Assembly: GCF_016755875.1 (NCBI RefSeq)
Contig: NZ_BNED01000005.1
Coordinates: forward strand, 1 to 64,000
Origin: Streptomyces spororaveus
GTDB lineage: Bacteria; Actinomycetota; Actinomycetes; Streptomycetales; Streptomycetaceae
Reading direction: 5' to 3'
DNA length: 64,000 nt
This document shows positions 36,742 to 45,223 of this stretch, one piece after another. Positions within the stretch are counted from its first letter, which is position 1. Every line of letters begins with the position of its first letter. Made by a program: the position numbers and the translations under genes. The notes under the pieces are model-generated. The model saw only the letters and a program-made list of their open reading frames with translations, was not told the DNA's origin and did not search any database.

Positions 36742-39700
36742 ATGACCGGCACCGCGAAGACACCCGACGGGGCTACGGCGGGAAGCCTGCCCGCTTCCGT
36801 GGCACAGGTCCTCGGACCGGACGAAGAGGTCGCCGGGGCCGGCTTCCTGGTGGCCGACGGACTGCTTGTCACCTGCGCCCACGTCGTCGAGCTTGCCGGA
36901 GGGGGGCCCGGTACACCGGTACGGCTGCGCTTTCCCCACCTGGAGGATGCTCCCCGGGTGGACGGGCTGGTCCTGACAGAGATGTGGCGTGCCTCGGAGG
37001 ACGAAGACGTGGCGGTCGTCCGCCTGAGCAGCACCCCTCCCAGTCTGAAGCCGTTGCCGCTGGGCTCTGCGGCCGGCTGCAGCGGCCACAAGGTGCGCTC
37101 GTACGGGTTCCCCGCGCAGGCCCCGCAGACGGGTCATCTCGGCTTCGGTGAAGCCGGGGATCTGCTGCCTCCCTCCCCCCAGCGGGGCATCCATCTGCAG
37201 TTGACCGGCGCCAACGATCTCACCACCGGCTTCAGCGGCGCGCCGGTCCTGGATGAGGAGACCGGTCTGGTTGTCGGCATGCTCGCAGAGATCACCGCCC
37301 CCGACGGCCTCCGACGGGGGCAAGGGGTCGCGTACGTCACTGCTACGCAGACGCTGCGGGAGATCGTGCCGGACCTCGCGGTGCAAGAGGTGTGCCCTTA
37401 TCGGGAACTGCAGCCCTTCACCGCAGAACACGCCCGATGGTTCCAGGGCCGCAAAGACGCGGTGCGGCAGGTGGTTGCGAACCTGGCCGGTCAACGGCGG
37501 CTGACACTGCTGCTCGGACCCTCCGGTTCGGGCAAGTCGTCCTTGGTCCAGGCAGGCGTCCTGCAGGCGCTGGCCGCTGGTGAGCTGCCCGGCAGCGACC
37601 GCTGGCTGCCCGTCATCGCGAGGCCCCGGCAGAACCTGTTGGCGGAGATCGAGCGCGCCGGACTCCCCGGGGCGGTCACGCAGGGCATCGCCGCCGCTGC
37701 CGGCCGTCGGCTCTCGGCGGAGGACGGTTACGAGCGTGTTCTCCTGGTCATCGACCAGTTCGAAGAGCTGTTCACCCAGCCCGGCCACGGCCAACGGCAG
37801 GACGGCCTGGCCTCCTTGGAACAGATCACCGCGGCCGTCGGCTCCCCGGTCGGGCTGAGCGTGATCCTGATCATGCGGGACGACTTCTACCCACAGCTGG
37901 CGGCTCTGGCCCCCCAGCTTCTGGACACCGCGATGCCAGGTCTCCTGAATGTGCCGGGCACCCTGAGCCAGCAGGACCTGTCCGACATCATCACCCTGCC
38001 CGCCCAGGACGTGGGACTCCGTTTCCAGCCGGGTCTGGTGGAGCAGATCGTCACGGATGTGCTGGCCGTGACCCCGGACATGGCCCGCCAGGCCCCCGTC
38101 ACGGTACTGCCCCTGCTGGAGCTGGCACTCAGCCAACTGTGGTCCCGGCGAGAGGACGGCTACCTCACGCACGAGGCCTACCGGCGCATCGGAGCGGTCA
38201 GCGGGAGCCTGACCACATGGTGCGACAACACCCTCAGCCGGCTGCCCTCCGAGCAACACCCGATCGCCCGGCGCATCCTGACCTCTTTGGTGCATCCGGA
38301 GGATCCCGGCCGCAACGTACCTGCCGTACGTGCCCAGCTTCCCCTTGACGAGCTGCGCGACCTGGCGGCCGACCCCGACGACACGGCCGACGGGCACGTC
38401 GACGACGTCATCGGCGTCCTGACCCTCCATCGCATCATCACCACGCAGATGCCGCGCCCTCGTGAAGGGCCTGATGCCCCTCCGGGCGAGCCGGTGGCCG
38501 AACTGGTCCACGACGCGCTCATCCGTGAGTGGGGCACGCTGCGCGAATGGGTCGCCCAGGATCGTCTCTTCCATGAATGGTTCAACCGGACCCGTGAGCG
38601 GCGAGCCCTCTGGGCGGCGACATCCGACCCGGGAGAGCTCCTGAGCGGAGCAGCGCTCGCCGCGGGGCTCGACTGGTCACGCGAATGGCGCCTGCCAGGC
38701 GACATCAGAGCCTTCCTCAACGCCAGCGAGCAGCGCCAGCAGGCCGCCATCCGACGCAGCAGGCGCCTCATCGCCATCCTCGCGTCCCTCCTCGTCCTCG
38801 CACTCCTCGCCGCGGCCGGCGTAGTTTGGCAGTGGCGAACAGCCGTCGACGAGCGGCAGGCAGCCCTGTCCCGACAGCTCGCCACCCAGTCCGGGACCCT
38901 CATCGACACGAACCCCGACCTCGCCTCGCTGCTCGCCATCCGCGCCTACCGCGCCCGTCACACCCCTGAAGCCCTCGCCAGCCTGGAAAACGCGGCAGCC
39001 CTGCCACTGAAGCAGCGCCTGCCGGGCCATACGGGTGAGGTCGCGTCCGTGGCATTCAGCCCCGACAAGCGCACTCTCGCCACCGCCGGCCAAGACACGA
39101 TGGTCCGGCTGTGGAACGTGTCCACCGGGAAACTCCGTGCCACACTGCCCGGCCACAGTGACAAGGTCTCGTCGGTTGCCTTCAGCCCCGACGGACGCAC
39201 CCTCGCCACCGGCAGCATCGACAAGACGGTGCGGCTCTGGGACGTGGACGCAGAGGAATCCCGCGCCACCCTCACCGGTCACACCCAGGGCGTGACGTCG
39301 GTTGCCTTCAGCCCCGACGGCAGCGCCCTCGCCACCGGCAGCAACGACGCCACCGTGCGGTTCTGGGACGTGATCAAGGAAGTAGGTGTCTCCACCCTCC
39401 CCGTCAGCGACGGTTACACCGTGATGTCGGTGGCTTTCAGCCCCGACGGAAGCGCTTTCGCCGCCGCCAGCGCCGACTCGACGGTGCATGTGTGGGACGT
39501 GCAGTCGGGAGAAGAGCGCGCCCCGCTCATCGGCCACACCGGTCCCGTGTTCTCGGTGGCCTTCAGCCCCGACGGCAAAACCCTCGCCACCGCCAGCCAT
39601 GACTACACAGTGAAGCTGTGGGACCTGACCACCGCGAAGCCCCGTGTGCCACTGCCCGACCAACTCCTCCGTGTGTTCTCGGTGGCCTTCAGCCCCGACG

Positions 39701-40887
39701 GCAGCACGCTCGCCACGGCGGGCGAGGACAAGACGGCCCGGTTGTGGGACGCGAACACGGGAAAGGCCCGTGCCGTTCTCAGCGGTCACACCGAGCCCGT
39801 GACGTCGGTGGCGTTCAGCCCCGACGGGAGCGGCCTCGCCACCGGCAGCGTGGACGCGACGGTGCGGTTGTGGGACCTCACCAGCGGAGCTGCCCGCGCT
39901 CCCCTCAGCGGTCACAGTGATCCGATCATGTCCGTGGCGTTCAGTCCCAATGGGGACACGCTCGCCACCGGCGGCGCGGACAAGACCGTACGGCTGTGGG
40001 ACGTGGACACCGGGAAACCCCGGGCCCCGCTGACCGGCCACACCGACCAGGTGACATCTGTGGCGTTCAGCCGCGACAAGCGCACCCTCGCCAGCGGAAG
40101 CATCGACAACACGGCACGGCTGTGGGACCTGACCACCGGAAAAATGCGGGCGAAACTCACCGGTCACCCCAACACAGTTCTGTCCGTGGCGTTCAGCCCT
40201 GACGGGAACACCCTCGCCACCGCCGGCGGCGACATGAAAGTGCGACTGTGGGACGCAGCCACCGGAAAGCTCCGCGCCACTCTGCCGGATGCCACCGGCG
40301 GTTTGTGGTCCGTGGTGTTCAGTCCCGACGGCCGAACCATCGCCGCCGCCGCCGATGACAAGACGGTCTGGCTGTGGGACGTCGCTGCCCGAACAGCCCG
40401 GGCTCCCCTGACCGGCCATACGGACAGGGTGACATCCGTGGCGTTCAGCCCCGACGGGAACACCCTCGCCACCGGCAGCTCCGACAAGACCGTACGCCTG
40501 TGGAACGTCGCCACCGGCAAGGCAAGGGCTCCCCTGACGGGTCACACCGCCAAGGTCGATTCCGTGGCCTTCAGCCGCGACGGGCGCACCGTCGCCTCTG
40601 GCAGCAACGACTTCACGGTTCGGCTGTGGGACGTACGTACCGGAAAGACCCGCGCCACCCTCACCGGCCACACCAATGCGGTGACGTCTCTGACGTTCAG
40701 CCCCGACGGGCATACCCTCGCCAGTGGCAGCGGGGACACCACCGCGCGGCTGTGGAACGCGGCGCTTCCCGATCCCGATGCAGCGATCCGGAAGATCTGC
40801 CAGGCCGTCCGTCGCGATCTGGCCGCAGACGAACGGGCGTCCTACCTGTCCGGAGAATCCGACGGGCATGCCTGCCCATCAGGCTGA
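36742..40887 (+). CDS. Trypsin-like protease / STAND NTPase / 14 WD40 repeats
   Basis: A 1381-residue protein. Residues about 10-215 are a trypsin-like peptidase with His in TCAHVVEL, Asp in EDVAVVRLS and Ser in TGFSGAPVLDE. Residues about 215-690 are an nSTAND1-type NTPase: PFTAEHARWFQGRKDAV, Walker A LLGPSGSGKSS, Walker B LLVIDQFEELF. A membrane helix (LIAILASLLVLALLAAAGVVW, about 670) precedes a C-terminal array of 14 WD40 units, enough for two seven-blade propellers. The repeats are very alike (SVAFSPDG...LATGS). This is the design of STAND conflict proteins: sensor, switch and protease effector. ATG 36742 begins just before the protease domain. Confidence 0.9.
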   Translation: MTGTAKTPDGATAGSLPASVAQVLGPDEEVAGAGFLVADGLLVTCAHVVELAGGGPGTPVRLRFPHLEDAPRVDGLVLTEMWRASEDEDVAVVRLSSTPPSLKPLPLGSAAGCSGHKVRSYGFPAQAPQTGHLGFGEAGDLLPPSPQRGIHLQLTGANDLTTGFSGAPVLDEETGLVVGMLAEITAPDGLRRGQGVAYVTATQTLREIVPDLAVQEVCPYRELQPFTAEHARWFQGRKDAVRQVVANLAGQRRLTLLLGPSGSGKSSLVQAGVLQALAAGELPGSDRWLPVIARPRQNLLAEIERAGLPGAVTQGIAAAAGRRLSAEDGYERVLLVIDQFEELFTQPGHGQRQDGLASLEQITAAVGSPVGLSVILIMRDDFYPQLAALAPQLLDTAMPGLLNVPGTLSQQDLSDIITLPAQDVGLRFQPGLVEQIVTDVLAVTPDMARQAPVTVLPLLELALSQLWSRREDGYLTHEAYRRIGAVSGSLTTWCDNTLSRLPSEQHPIARRILTSLVHPEDPGRNVPAVRAQLPLDELRDLAADPDDTADGHVDDVIGVLTLHRIITTQMPRPREGPDAPPGEPVAELVHDALIREWGTLREWVAQDRLFHEWFNRTRERRALWAATSDPGELLSGAALAAGLDWSREWRLPGDIRAFLNASEQRQQAAIRRSRRLIAILASLLVLALLAAAGVVWQWRTAVDERQAALSRQLATQSGTLIDTNPDLASLLAIRAYRARHTPEALASLENAAALPLKQRLPGHTGEVASVAFSPDKRTLATAGQDTMVRLWNVSTGKLRATLPGHSDKVSSVAFSPDGRTLATGSIDKTVRLWDVDAEESRATLTGHTQGVTSVAFSPDGSALATGSNDATVRFWDVIKEVGVSTLPVSDGYTVMSVAFSPDGSAFAAASADSTVHVWDVQSGEERAPLIGHTGPVFSVAFSPDGKTLATASHDYTVKLWDLTTAKPRVPLPDQLLRVFSVAFSPDGSTLATAGEDKTARLWDANTGKARAVLSGHTEPVTSVAFSPDGSGLATGSVDATVRLWDLTSGAARAPLSGHSDPIMSVAFSPNGDTLATGGADKTVRLWDVDTGKPRAPLTGHTDQVTSVAFSRDKRTLASGSIDNTARLWDLTTGKMRAKLTGHPNTVLSVAFSPDGNTLATAGGDMKVRLWDAATGKLRATLPDATGGLWSVVFSPDGRTIAAAADDKTVWLWDVAARTARAPLTGHTDRVTSVAFSPDGNTLATGSSDKTVRLWNVATGKARAPLTGHTAKVDSVAFSRDGRTVASGSNDFTVRLWDVRTGKTRATLTGHTNAVTSLTFSPDGHTLASGSGDTTARLWNAALPDPDAAIRKICQAVRRDLAADERASYLSGESDGHACPSG

Positions 40888-40956
40888 CACGTCTCGGGAA
40901 AGCGGAGACTCGATGGGTGACCTGCGCACTTTCTGCGAAGTCTGCGCAGGAGCCGC

Positions 40957-41616
40957 TCATGAGCGCGTGGCCGCTGGTTGTACAGCATTTCTTGCTGTCA
41001 GCCGTTGGCGCGTCCAGGTGATGAAGTCGTCGTGCGGGCTGGCCAACTGCACGTCGGCCAGGAGAGATTCGATCTCCTCATACGGAGCGTCATCAACTCG
41101 AAGGAGGATCTCCACTCTCGTGAGCGGCACGAGTCGCACGACCGGCAGGGCCGGGTGGCGGCACTCCTGCAGGAGATTGCCGCGATCGAGAAGATGGACG
41201 ATCTGCGGGACGGCTTCCTCATGCAGGACCGTCGCCAGGGCCTCGCCGCAGGCGAGGCGGTTGTCCTCACGCAGGGCCCAGCGCTCACGAAACGACATCG
41301 CGGGGTCCGGAGCATGCGCTGCTTGAGTCGGCGGGATCACGCTGCCGACGAGCACTGCGGGGCCGAAGGCGATGGGGGCTCGTGCGCTGCCGATGGCCGA
41401 GTGCCGGTCAATCCACTCCCAGTACGGCGCCGGCACGATGCGGTAGCCGACCTCGAAGACGGCCGCATCAGGGTCTATGTTGTGACGGGCGAACCCAAGA
41501 ACGGCTTGGTCACCGTTACTCGCGGTCAGGCGGAAGGTGCGGCCGGACTTCTTGAAGCCAGCCGCTTTCATCACTGGGGCCACATGCTGCTTGACCAACA
41601 GGTCCAGCGGTGTCAT
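40957..41616 (-). CDS. DUF4304 family protein
   Basis: ATG 41616 follows AAGGAAGG. The 219-residue product begins MTPLDLLVKQHVAPVMKAAG and continues FKKSGRTFRLT, the typical DUF4304 opening (a helix, GFKKxGRxF, then strands). No biochemical role is known for the family. A second conserved block, EVGYRIVPAPYWEWIDRH, follows. The next gene upstream (42125) is a DUF6924 protein on the same strand, 86 bases away, so they may be cotranscribed. Confidence 0.75.
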   Translation of the reverse strand: MTPLDLLVKQHVAPVMKAAGFKKSGRTFRLTASNGDQAVLGFARHNIDPDAAVFEVGYRIVPAPYWEWIDRHSAIGSARAPIAFGPAVLVGSVIPPTQAAHAPDPAMSFRERWALREDNRLACGEALATVLHEEAVPQIVHLLDRGNLLQECRHPALPVVRLVPLTRVEILLRVDDAPYEEIESLLADVQLASPHDDFITWTRQRLTARNAVQPAATRS

Positions 41617-41702
41617 CGATGCCTTCCTTGTTCTGCGTCCACGTCCCTCGAACTTCACCGACGTCGAGGTGAGTGAAGCGTGAGCAGAGCAACGAGAAGA
41701 CG

Positions 41703-42125
41703 TCAGCCCTCGTCAAAGCCGCGGAAGGTCCCTGATCCGTCAGCGGCGTCGGCGAAGTCCGCAAAGTCCATGTTGGCGATGCTGAGGTTGGCTGAGATGT
41801 CAGGAAACCATCGAGCGGTGACCCTGAACGTCCGCCCGGGCTCGTCCGAGAGGTCCACGGCCAGCAGTGGGTGAGCGGGATCGTTCATCGTGACCGCGTC
41901 CGCGAGAAACATGTAGACGATCTGGTCGTCTTCATCCGCTGCATCCTCTTCGGCCAACAAGGTCTGGACCCCCACACCCGCGAAGCGAAGCTGGCTCACA
42001 TACGTGGCATGGCGGTACTCGCCGGCCGCGTCGAGTGCGGCTTTGACCGCATCCCAGGCTCCCTCGTCACCGAAGTCGGTGCGCAGGACCAGTGAGGTCA
42101 GATCATCGGGCTGAGGCAGAGGCAT
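41703..42125 (-). CDS. DUF6924 family protein
   Basis: A 140-residue protein with LVLRTDFGDEGAWDAVKAAL at the start and LLAVDLSDEPGRTFRVTARW, then the NLSIANMDFADFADAADGSGTFRGF end that marks DUF6924 in Streptomyces. Its function is unknown; in other genomes it often lies near conflict or polymorphic-toxin genes, which I state from memory only. It probably forms an operon with the DUF4304 gene. Confidence 0.75.
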   Translation of the reverse strand: MPLPQPDDLTSLVLRTDFGDEGAWDAVKAALDAAGEYRHATYVSQLRFAGVGVQTLLAEEDAADEDDQIVYMFLADAVTMNDPAHPLLAVDLSDEPGRTFRVTARWFPDISANLSIANMDFADFADAADGSGTFRGFDEG

Positions 42126-42348
42126 CTCGTGATCCTTTCACCTGCCACTGACAATCGACCGCCCGGAATTCACGGGACGTGTGCGGGGCTGGGGCCTGAT
42201 CCCGTGCACTGGGTTTCCGCGGTGTCCGCGCGGCACGGCGAGCGGCGGACGCGGGAGGGGGATCCGGACAAGGGCGTCGCCTTGTGATGGACATGGTCAA
42301 TCTCACCCGGTTGCCTGTGCCCGCCGAGAGCATGGGGGGCGAACGGAC

Positions 42349-44358
42349 ATGGCGAAGACAGGGCGTCCACAAGGGGCTCCAAGGGGTCGCTCGCAGGCGG
42401 CCAACGAGTTGGCCGGGCTGCTGCGGGACGTGACACGGGGCATGACGGTGAGGGAACTCGCCCAGCGCTTCGGGGGCGGCAAGACGGCCTGGAGCGAATA
42501 CCGGTCCGGCGCCCAGGTGATCCCGCTGGGGCGCCTCGGCATCGTGGTCGGGGACCGCGTCCGTGATCCCCGCCTCAGGCGGGAGCTCCTGGCCCGGGCC
42601 CGGCAGCTGCACGGTCAGGCGCTCACGGCGCAGGCGGCGGCCACGGTGCCGCCCGGGCTTGAGGACGCGCTTCGCCGGGCACAGGACGACCTCGCCGCAT
42701 CGGGGCAACTCGTAGAGGGGCTGCTGGTGCTGATGACGATGCTCCAGGAACAAGCCAAAGTCGCCCCGCCGGACCCGCCTGACCCGCCGGAGGACGACGG
42801 TGCGGAGCCCCCCGCCCGTACGGACTCCGCTGCTGCGGCCTCCGTGCCCCTGCGGCTCCGGCCGGACCAGGCGCTCGACCAGCTGATCGCTGCCCGGGAG
42901 GCCGAAGAAGCCGTACGGCAGGCGGTCGCCGAGGCCCGCTCCCACGGCGATGCCGCCCGTCGGGGCCTCCGGCTCCCGGCCCTCGCGGCTCCGGACCAGC
43001 CGCCGCGGGCCGACGGCGGGGGCGACGCCCTGCCCGCGGCCACGGCGGACCGGGCCCTGTCCGTCGAACTGGCCCGGCTGCACAGCCTCGTGGAGCAGCA
43101 GTGCGAGGACGCGCACTGGCTCTGGGAGCGCACGCGGGCCGGCCGGGAGCACTCCGGTACCGTCCAGGGGGTCGTTCTCGAACGGCTCGACAGGCTTCCC
43201 GCGGTCCCGGCCCGGGCCCCGCTCCCCGGTCCGCCGCCGCGCCCGCGGACCGGCCGGTCCCTGCTCGCGGCCCTGGCGGCCTGCACCGTCCTCGCCGTCA
43301 TCGCGGCGGCAGCCCTCGCCGGGGTCCTCGTCGGACGGCAGCGCACCGTGGCCGCAAACGGCGCGACGCAGGCGCGGCCCCACTCCCGCCCCTTGGCCCC
43401 GCGCGCCGCCCCGGCCCCGTCCGCGTCCCCCACGCCGTCCCCGTCCCCGTCCCCGACAACGACCGGCACTGCCTCGCCCGTACCGTCGGGCCCGCCTTTA
43501 CCGGCGCCACAGCCTTCGCCCTCCACCGCGGGCCCCACCCCGGGTCCCACCGCACCTCCGTCCCCGCCCCCGCAGCAGTCCCCGGGCAGCGCCTACGCCG
43601 TCTCGCCGGACCACCGCAGCGTCCTGCGGTGGACCGCCCGCGACAGCGCCTGGAAGGTGATCGGCCCCGCGGCCGACCAGGTCTACGCCGGGCCCGCCGG
43701 GGTCTTCACCACCAGCCCCGGTGACGGCCGCATCTTCAAGCACGACGAGGCTTCCAGCTCCTGGTCCCAGATCGGAGCCCCCGGCGAGCAGTTCGTCGTG
43801 GCGGGCGAGGGCCTCTACGCGATCACCGAGCAGCGGAACGCGGTGATGCGGTGGACCGGCCTGGGAGCGGAGTGGATCCCCATCGGCGGCGCGGCCACCC
43901 GGCTGTACGCGGGCGGCGCCGGGCTCTTCGCCACCAACCCGGAGACGGGCGGCCTGTTCCGCTACGCCGGGTACGGCTACACATGGCTGGAGGCAGGCGG
44001 ACCCGGCGCCGACTTCGCCGTCGGCCCCGATTACGTCGCCCGGATCTCCCCCGACGGCAAGGAGATCTGGCAGGCCAACGCCAAGGGCAGCAACTGGCGC
44101 CCGATCGGCGGTCCGGCCCGGAACCTGTACGCGGGCAGCGCCGGCCTCTTCGCCGTCGACGCCGCCACCGGGCAGATCCTCAAATACGACGGGGCGCCGG
44201 GTGCGTGGAGCCCCATCGGTACCGCGGGCGTCAGCCTCGCCGTGGGCTCCTCGGTCTACCGCGTAGACAGCCGGCTTGAGGTCTCCCGCTGGACGGGAAG
44301 CGGTACGCAATGGACATCGCTGGGCCTCTCGGCCGGCTCCATCGCCGCGTCAGGCTGA
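42349..44358 (+). CDS. HTH-transmembrane-propeller sensor-like protein
   Basis: A 669-residue protein. Residues about 1-75 look like a helix-turn-helix domain (ANELAGLLRDVTRGMTVREL, AQRFGGGKTAWSEYRSG). A Glu/Ala-rich helical region and a linker lead to a membrane helix (LLAALAACTVLAVIAAAALAG, about 310). A long Pro/Ser/Thr-rich stretch (about 345-415) spans the wall, and the last 240 residues form about seven repeats of 30-40 residues with ...RWTG...W..IGG..A..LYAG.AGLFA, a tectonin- or propeller-like domain outside the cell. DNA binding in the membrane linked to an outer sensor is the likely design. The start ATG 42349 has GGGGGG upstream. Confidence 0.75.
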   Translation: MAKTGRPQGAPRGRSQAANELAGLLRDVTRGMTVRELAQRFGGGKTAWSEYRSGAQVIPLGRLGIVVGDRVRDPRLRRELLARARQLHGQALTAQAAATVPPGLEDALRRAQDDLAASGQLVEGLLVLMTMLQEQAKVAPPDPPDPPEDDGAEPPARTDSAAAASVPLRLRPDQALDQLIAAREAEEAVRQAVAEARSHGDAARRGLRLPALAAPDQPPRADGGGDALPAATADRALSVELARLHSLVEQQCEDAHWLWERTRAGREHSGTVQGVVLERLDRLPAVPARAPLPGPPPRPRTGRSLLAALAACTVLAVIAAAALAGVLVGRQRTVAANGATQARPHSRPLAPRAAPAPSASPTPSPSPSPTTTGTASPVPSGPPLPAPQPSPSTAGPTPGPTAPPSPPPQQSPGSAYAVSPDHRSVLRWTARDSAWKVIGPAADQVYAGPAGVFTTSPGDGRIFKHDEASSSWSQIGAPGEQFVVAGEGLYAITEQRNAVMRWTGLGAEWIPIGGAATRLYAGGAGLFATNPETGGLFRYAGYGYTWLEAGGPGADFAVGPDYVARISPDGKEIWQANAKGSNWRPIGGPARNLYAGSAGLFAVDAATGQILKYDGAPGAWSPIGTAGVSLAVGSSVYRVDSRLEVSRWTGSGTQWTSLGLSAGSIAASG

Positions 44359-44521
44359 GCGCGTTGTCCGGCGGACAACCGCGTTGTCCGCCGACCGCAC
44401 CGCATGCGAACTGCGTGAACGCCATCGGGCCCGGGCGGCCAAACCCCGCCCGGCGTGAGTCTTCGTGGCGAGAGCGGTGCCGTCGGGGCGCCGCCTCGCC
44501 CCGACGACGATGGGAGACTTC

Positions 44522-45124
44522 GTGTCCTCGTTCCACACACGCCTGACGGCGGTGGGTATGGCGCTCCTCGGCGCAGTGGCCCTCGCGGGCCCGGCCGACG
44601 CGAGCATCCGTTCCGCAGCTCCCGCCTCCGCCTCCGCCACGAGCGACCGCGCACACGCCGACTTCTCGGCACAGGCCCGGGCCGCGGGTCTGGACGACAG
44701 CCGGGCGGCGGAACTCCAGCGCCGGATCGACACCGAACTGGCCACCGCCGGCGGCCGGCAAGTGGCCGCAAACAAGATCGATCTCGACGGCAAGGGCGTC
44801 CTGGTCCTGCCCCTCCCCGGCGAGAAGCGTGCCCGGGACCTGAACGCCCAGGATGCCGCGGGGGCGTTCGCCGATCCCTGCAAGCGGGGCTGGGTGTGCC
44901 TGTACCCCCAGCCCAACTACGAAGGCAGGATGTGGGGGCTGTACGACTGCTACAAGGTCTCCATCGGGTACACCGGCACCGGATCCTGGTACAACAACCA
45001 GCCCTCCAACTATCACGTGAAGTTCTACGGCCACGACGGCAACCTCGGCTGGACCTCCCCCGGCGGCCCCGTCGGTGACCCGAACGCGCCCTGGGACTGG
45101 GTCGGCTACGTAAAGCCCTGCTGA
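44522..45124 (+). CDS. Secreted peptidase inhibitor I36-like protein
   Basis: A 200-residue exported protein. The signal peptide is TRLTAVGMALLGAVALAGPADA. The mature C-terminus has CKRGWVCLYPQPNYEGRMW, Cys pairs and LGWTSPGGP, matching the gamma-crystallin-like peptidase inhibitor I36 family of Streptomyces (related to SMI of S. nigrescens). Such proteins block metalloproteases. I prefer GTG 44522 because GGGAG precedes it by 6 bases; ATG 44510 has no ribosome site. It is separate from the propeller gene by 163 bases. Confidence 0.8.
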   Translation: MSSFHTRLTAVGMALLGAVALAGPADASIRSAAPASASATSDRAHADFSAQARAAGLDDSRAAELQRRIDTELATAGGRQVAANKIDLDGKGVLVLPLPGEKRARDLNAQDAAGAFADPCKRGWVCLYPQPNYEGRMWGLYDCYKVSIGYTGTGSWYNNQPSNYHVKFYGHDGNLGWTSPGGPVGDPNAPWDWVGYVKPC

Positions 45125-45132
45125 CGGCGAGT

Positions 45133-45148
45133 GCACGCGTACGCGTGC
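45133..45148. terminator. Perfect palindrome after inhibitor gene
   Basis: GCACGCGTACGCGTGC is a perfect 16-base palindrome 8 bases after the stop at 45124. It may end transcription or be a protein site; with no loop it is a weak terminator candidate. Confidence 0.35.
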
Positions 45149-45223
45149 GCGCCTGAGGCGTAGAGCGCCACCCGGCTCGGTGGGGACCCGCCCGATCCCT
45201 CCCCACCGAGACCGCGGGGCCCA

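Noticed and set aside
36469..38574. 701-residue open frame on the minus strand
   Set aside because: Antisense of the protease-STAND part, whose motifs are clear on the plus strand.
39000..40800. Tandem DNA repeat as CRISPR-like array
   Set aside because: The periodic sequence is the coding of WD40 units of about 126 bases in an open frame, without spacers.
38677..40869. 730-residue open frame on the minus strand
   Set aside because: Antisense of the WD40 repeats; repetitive only because the real gene is.
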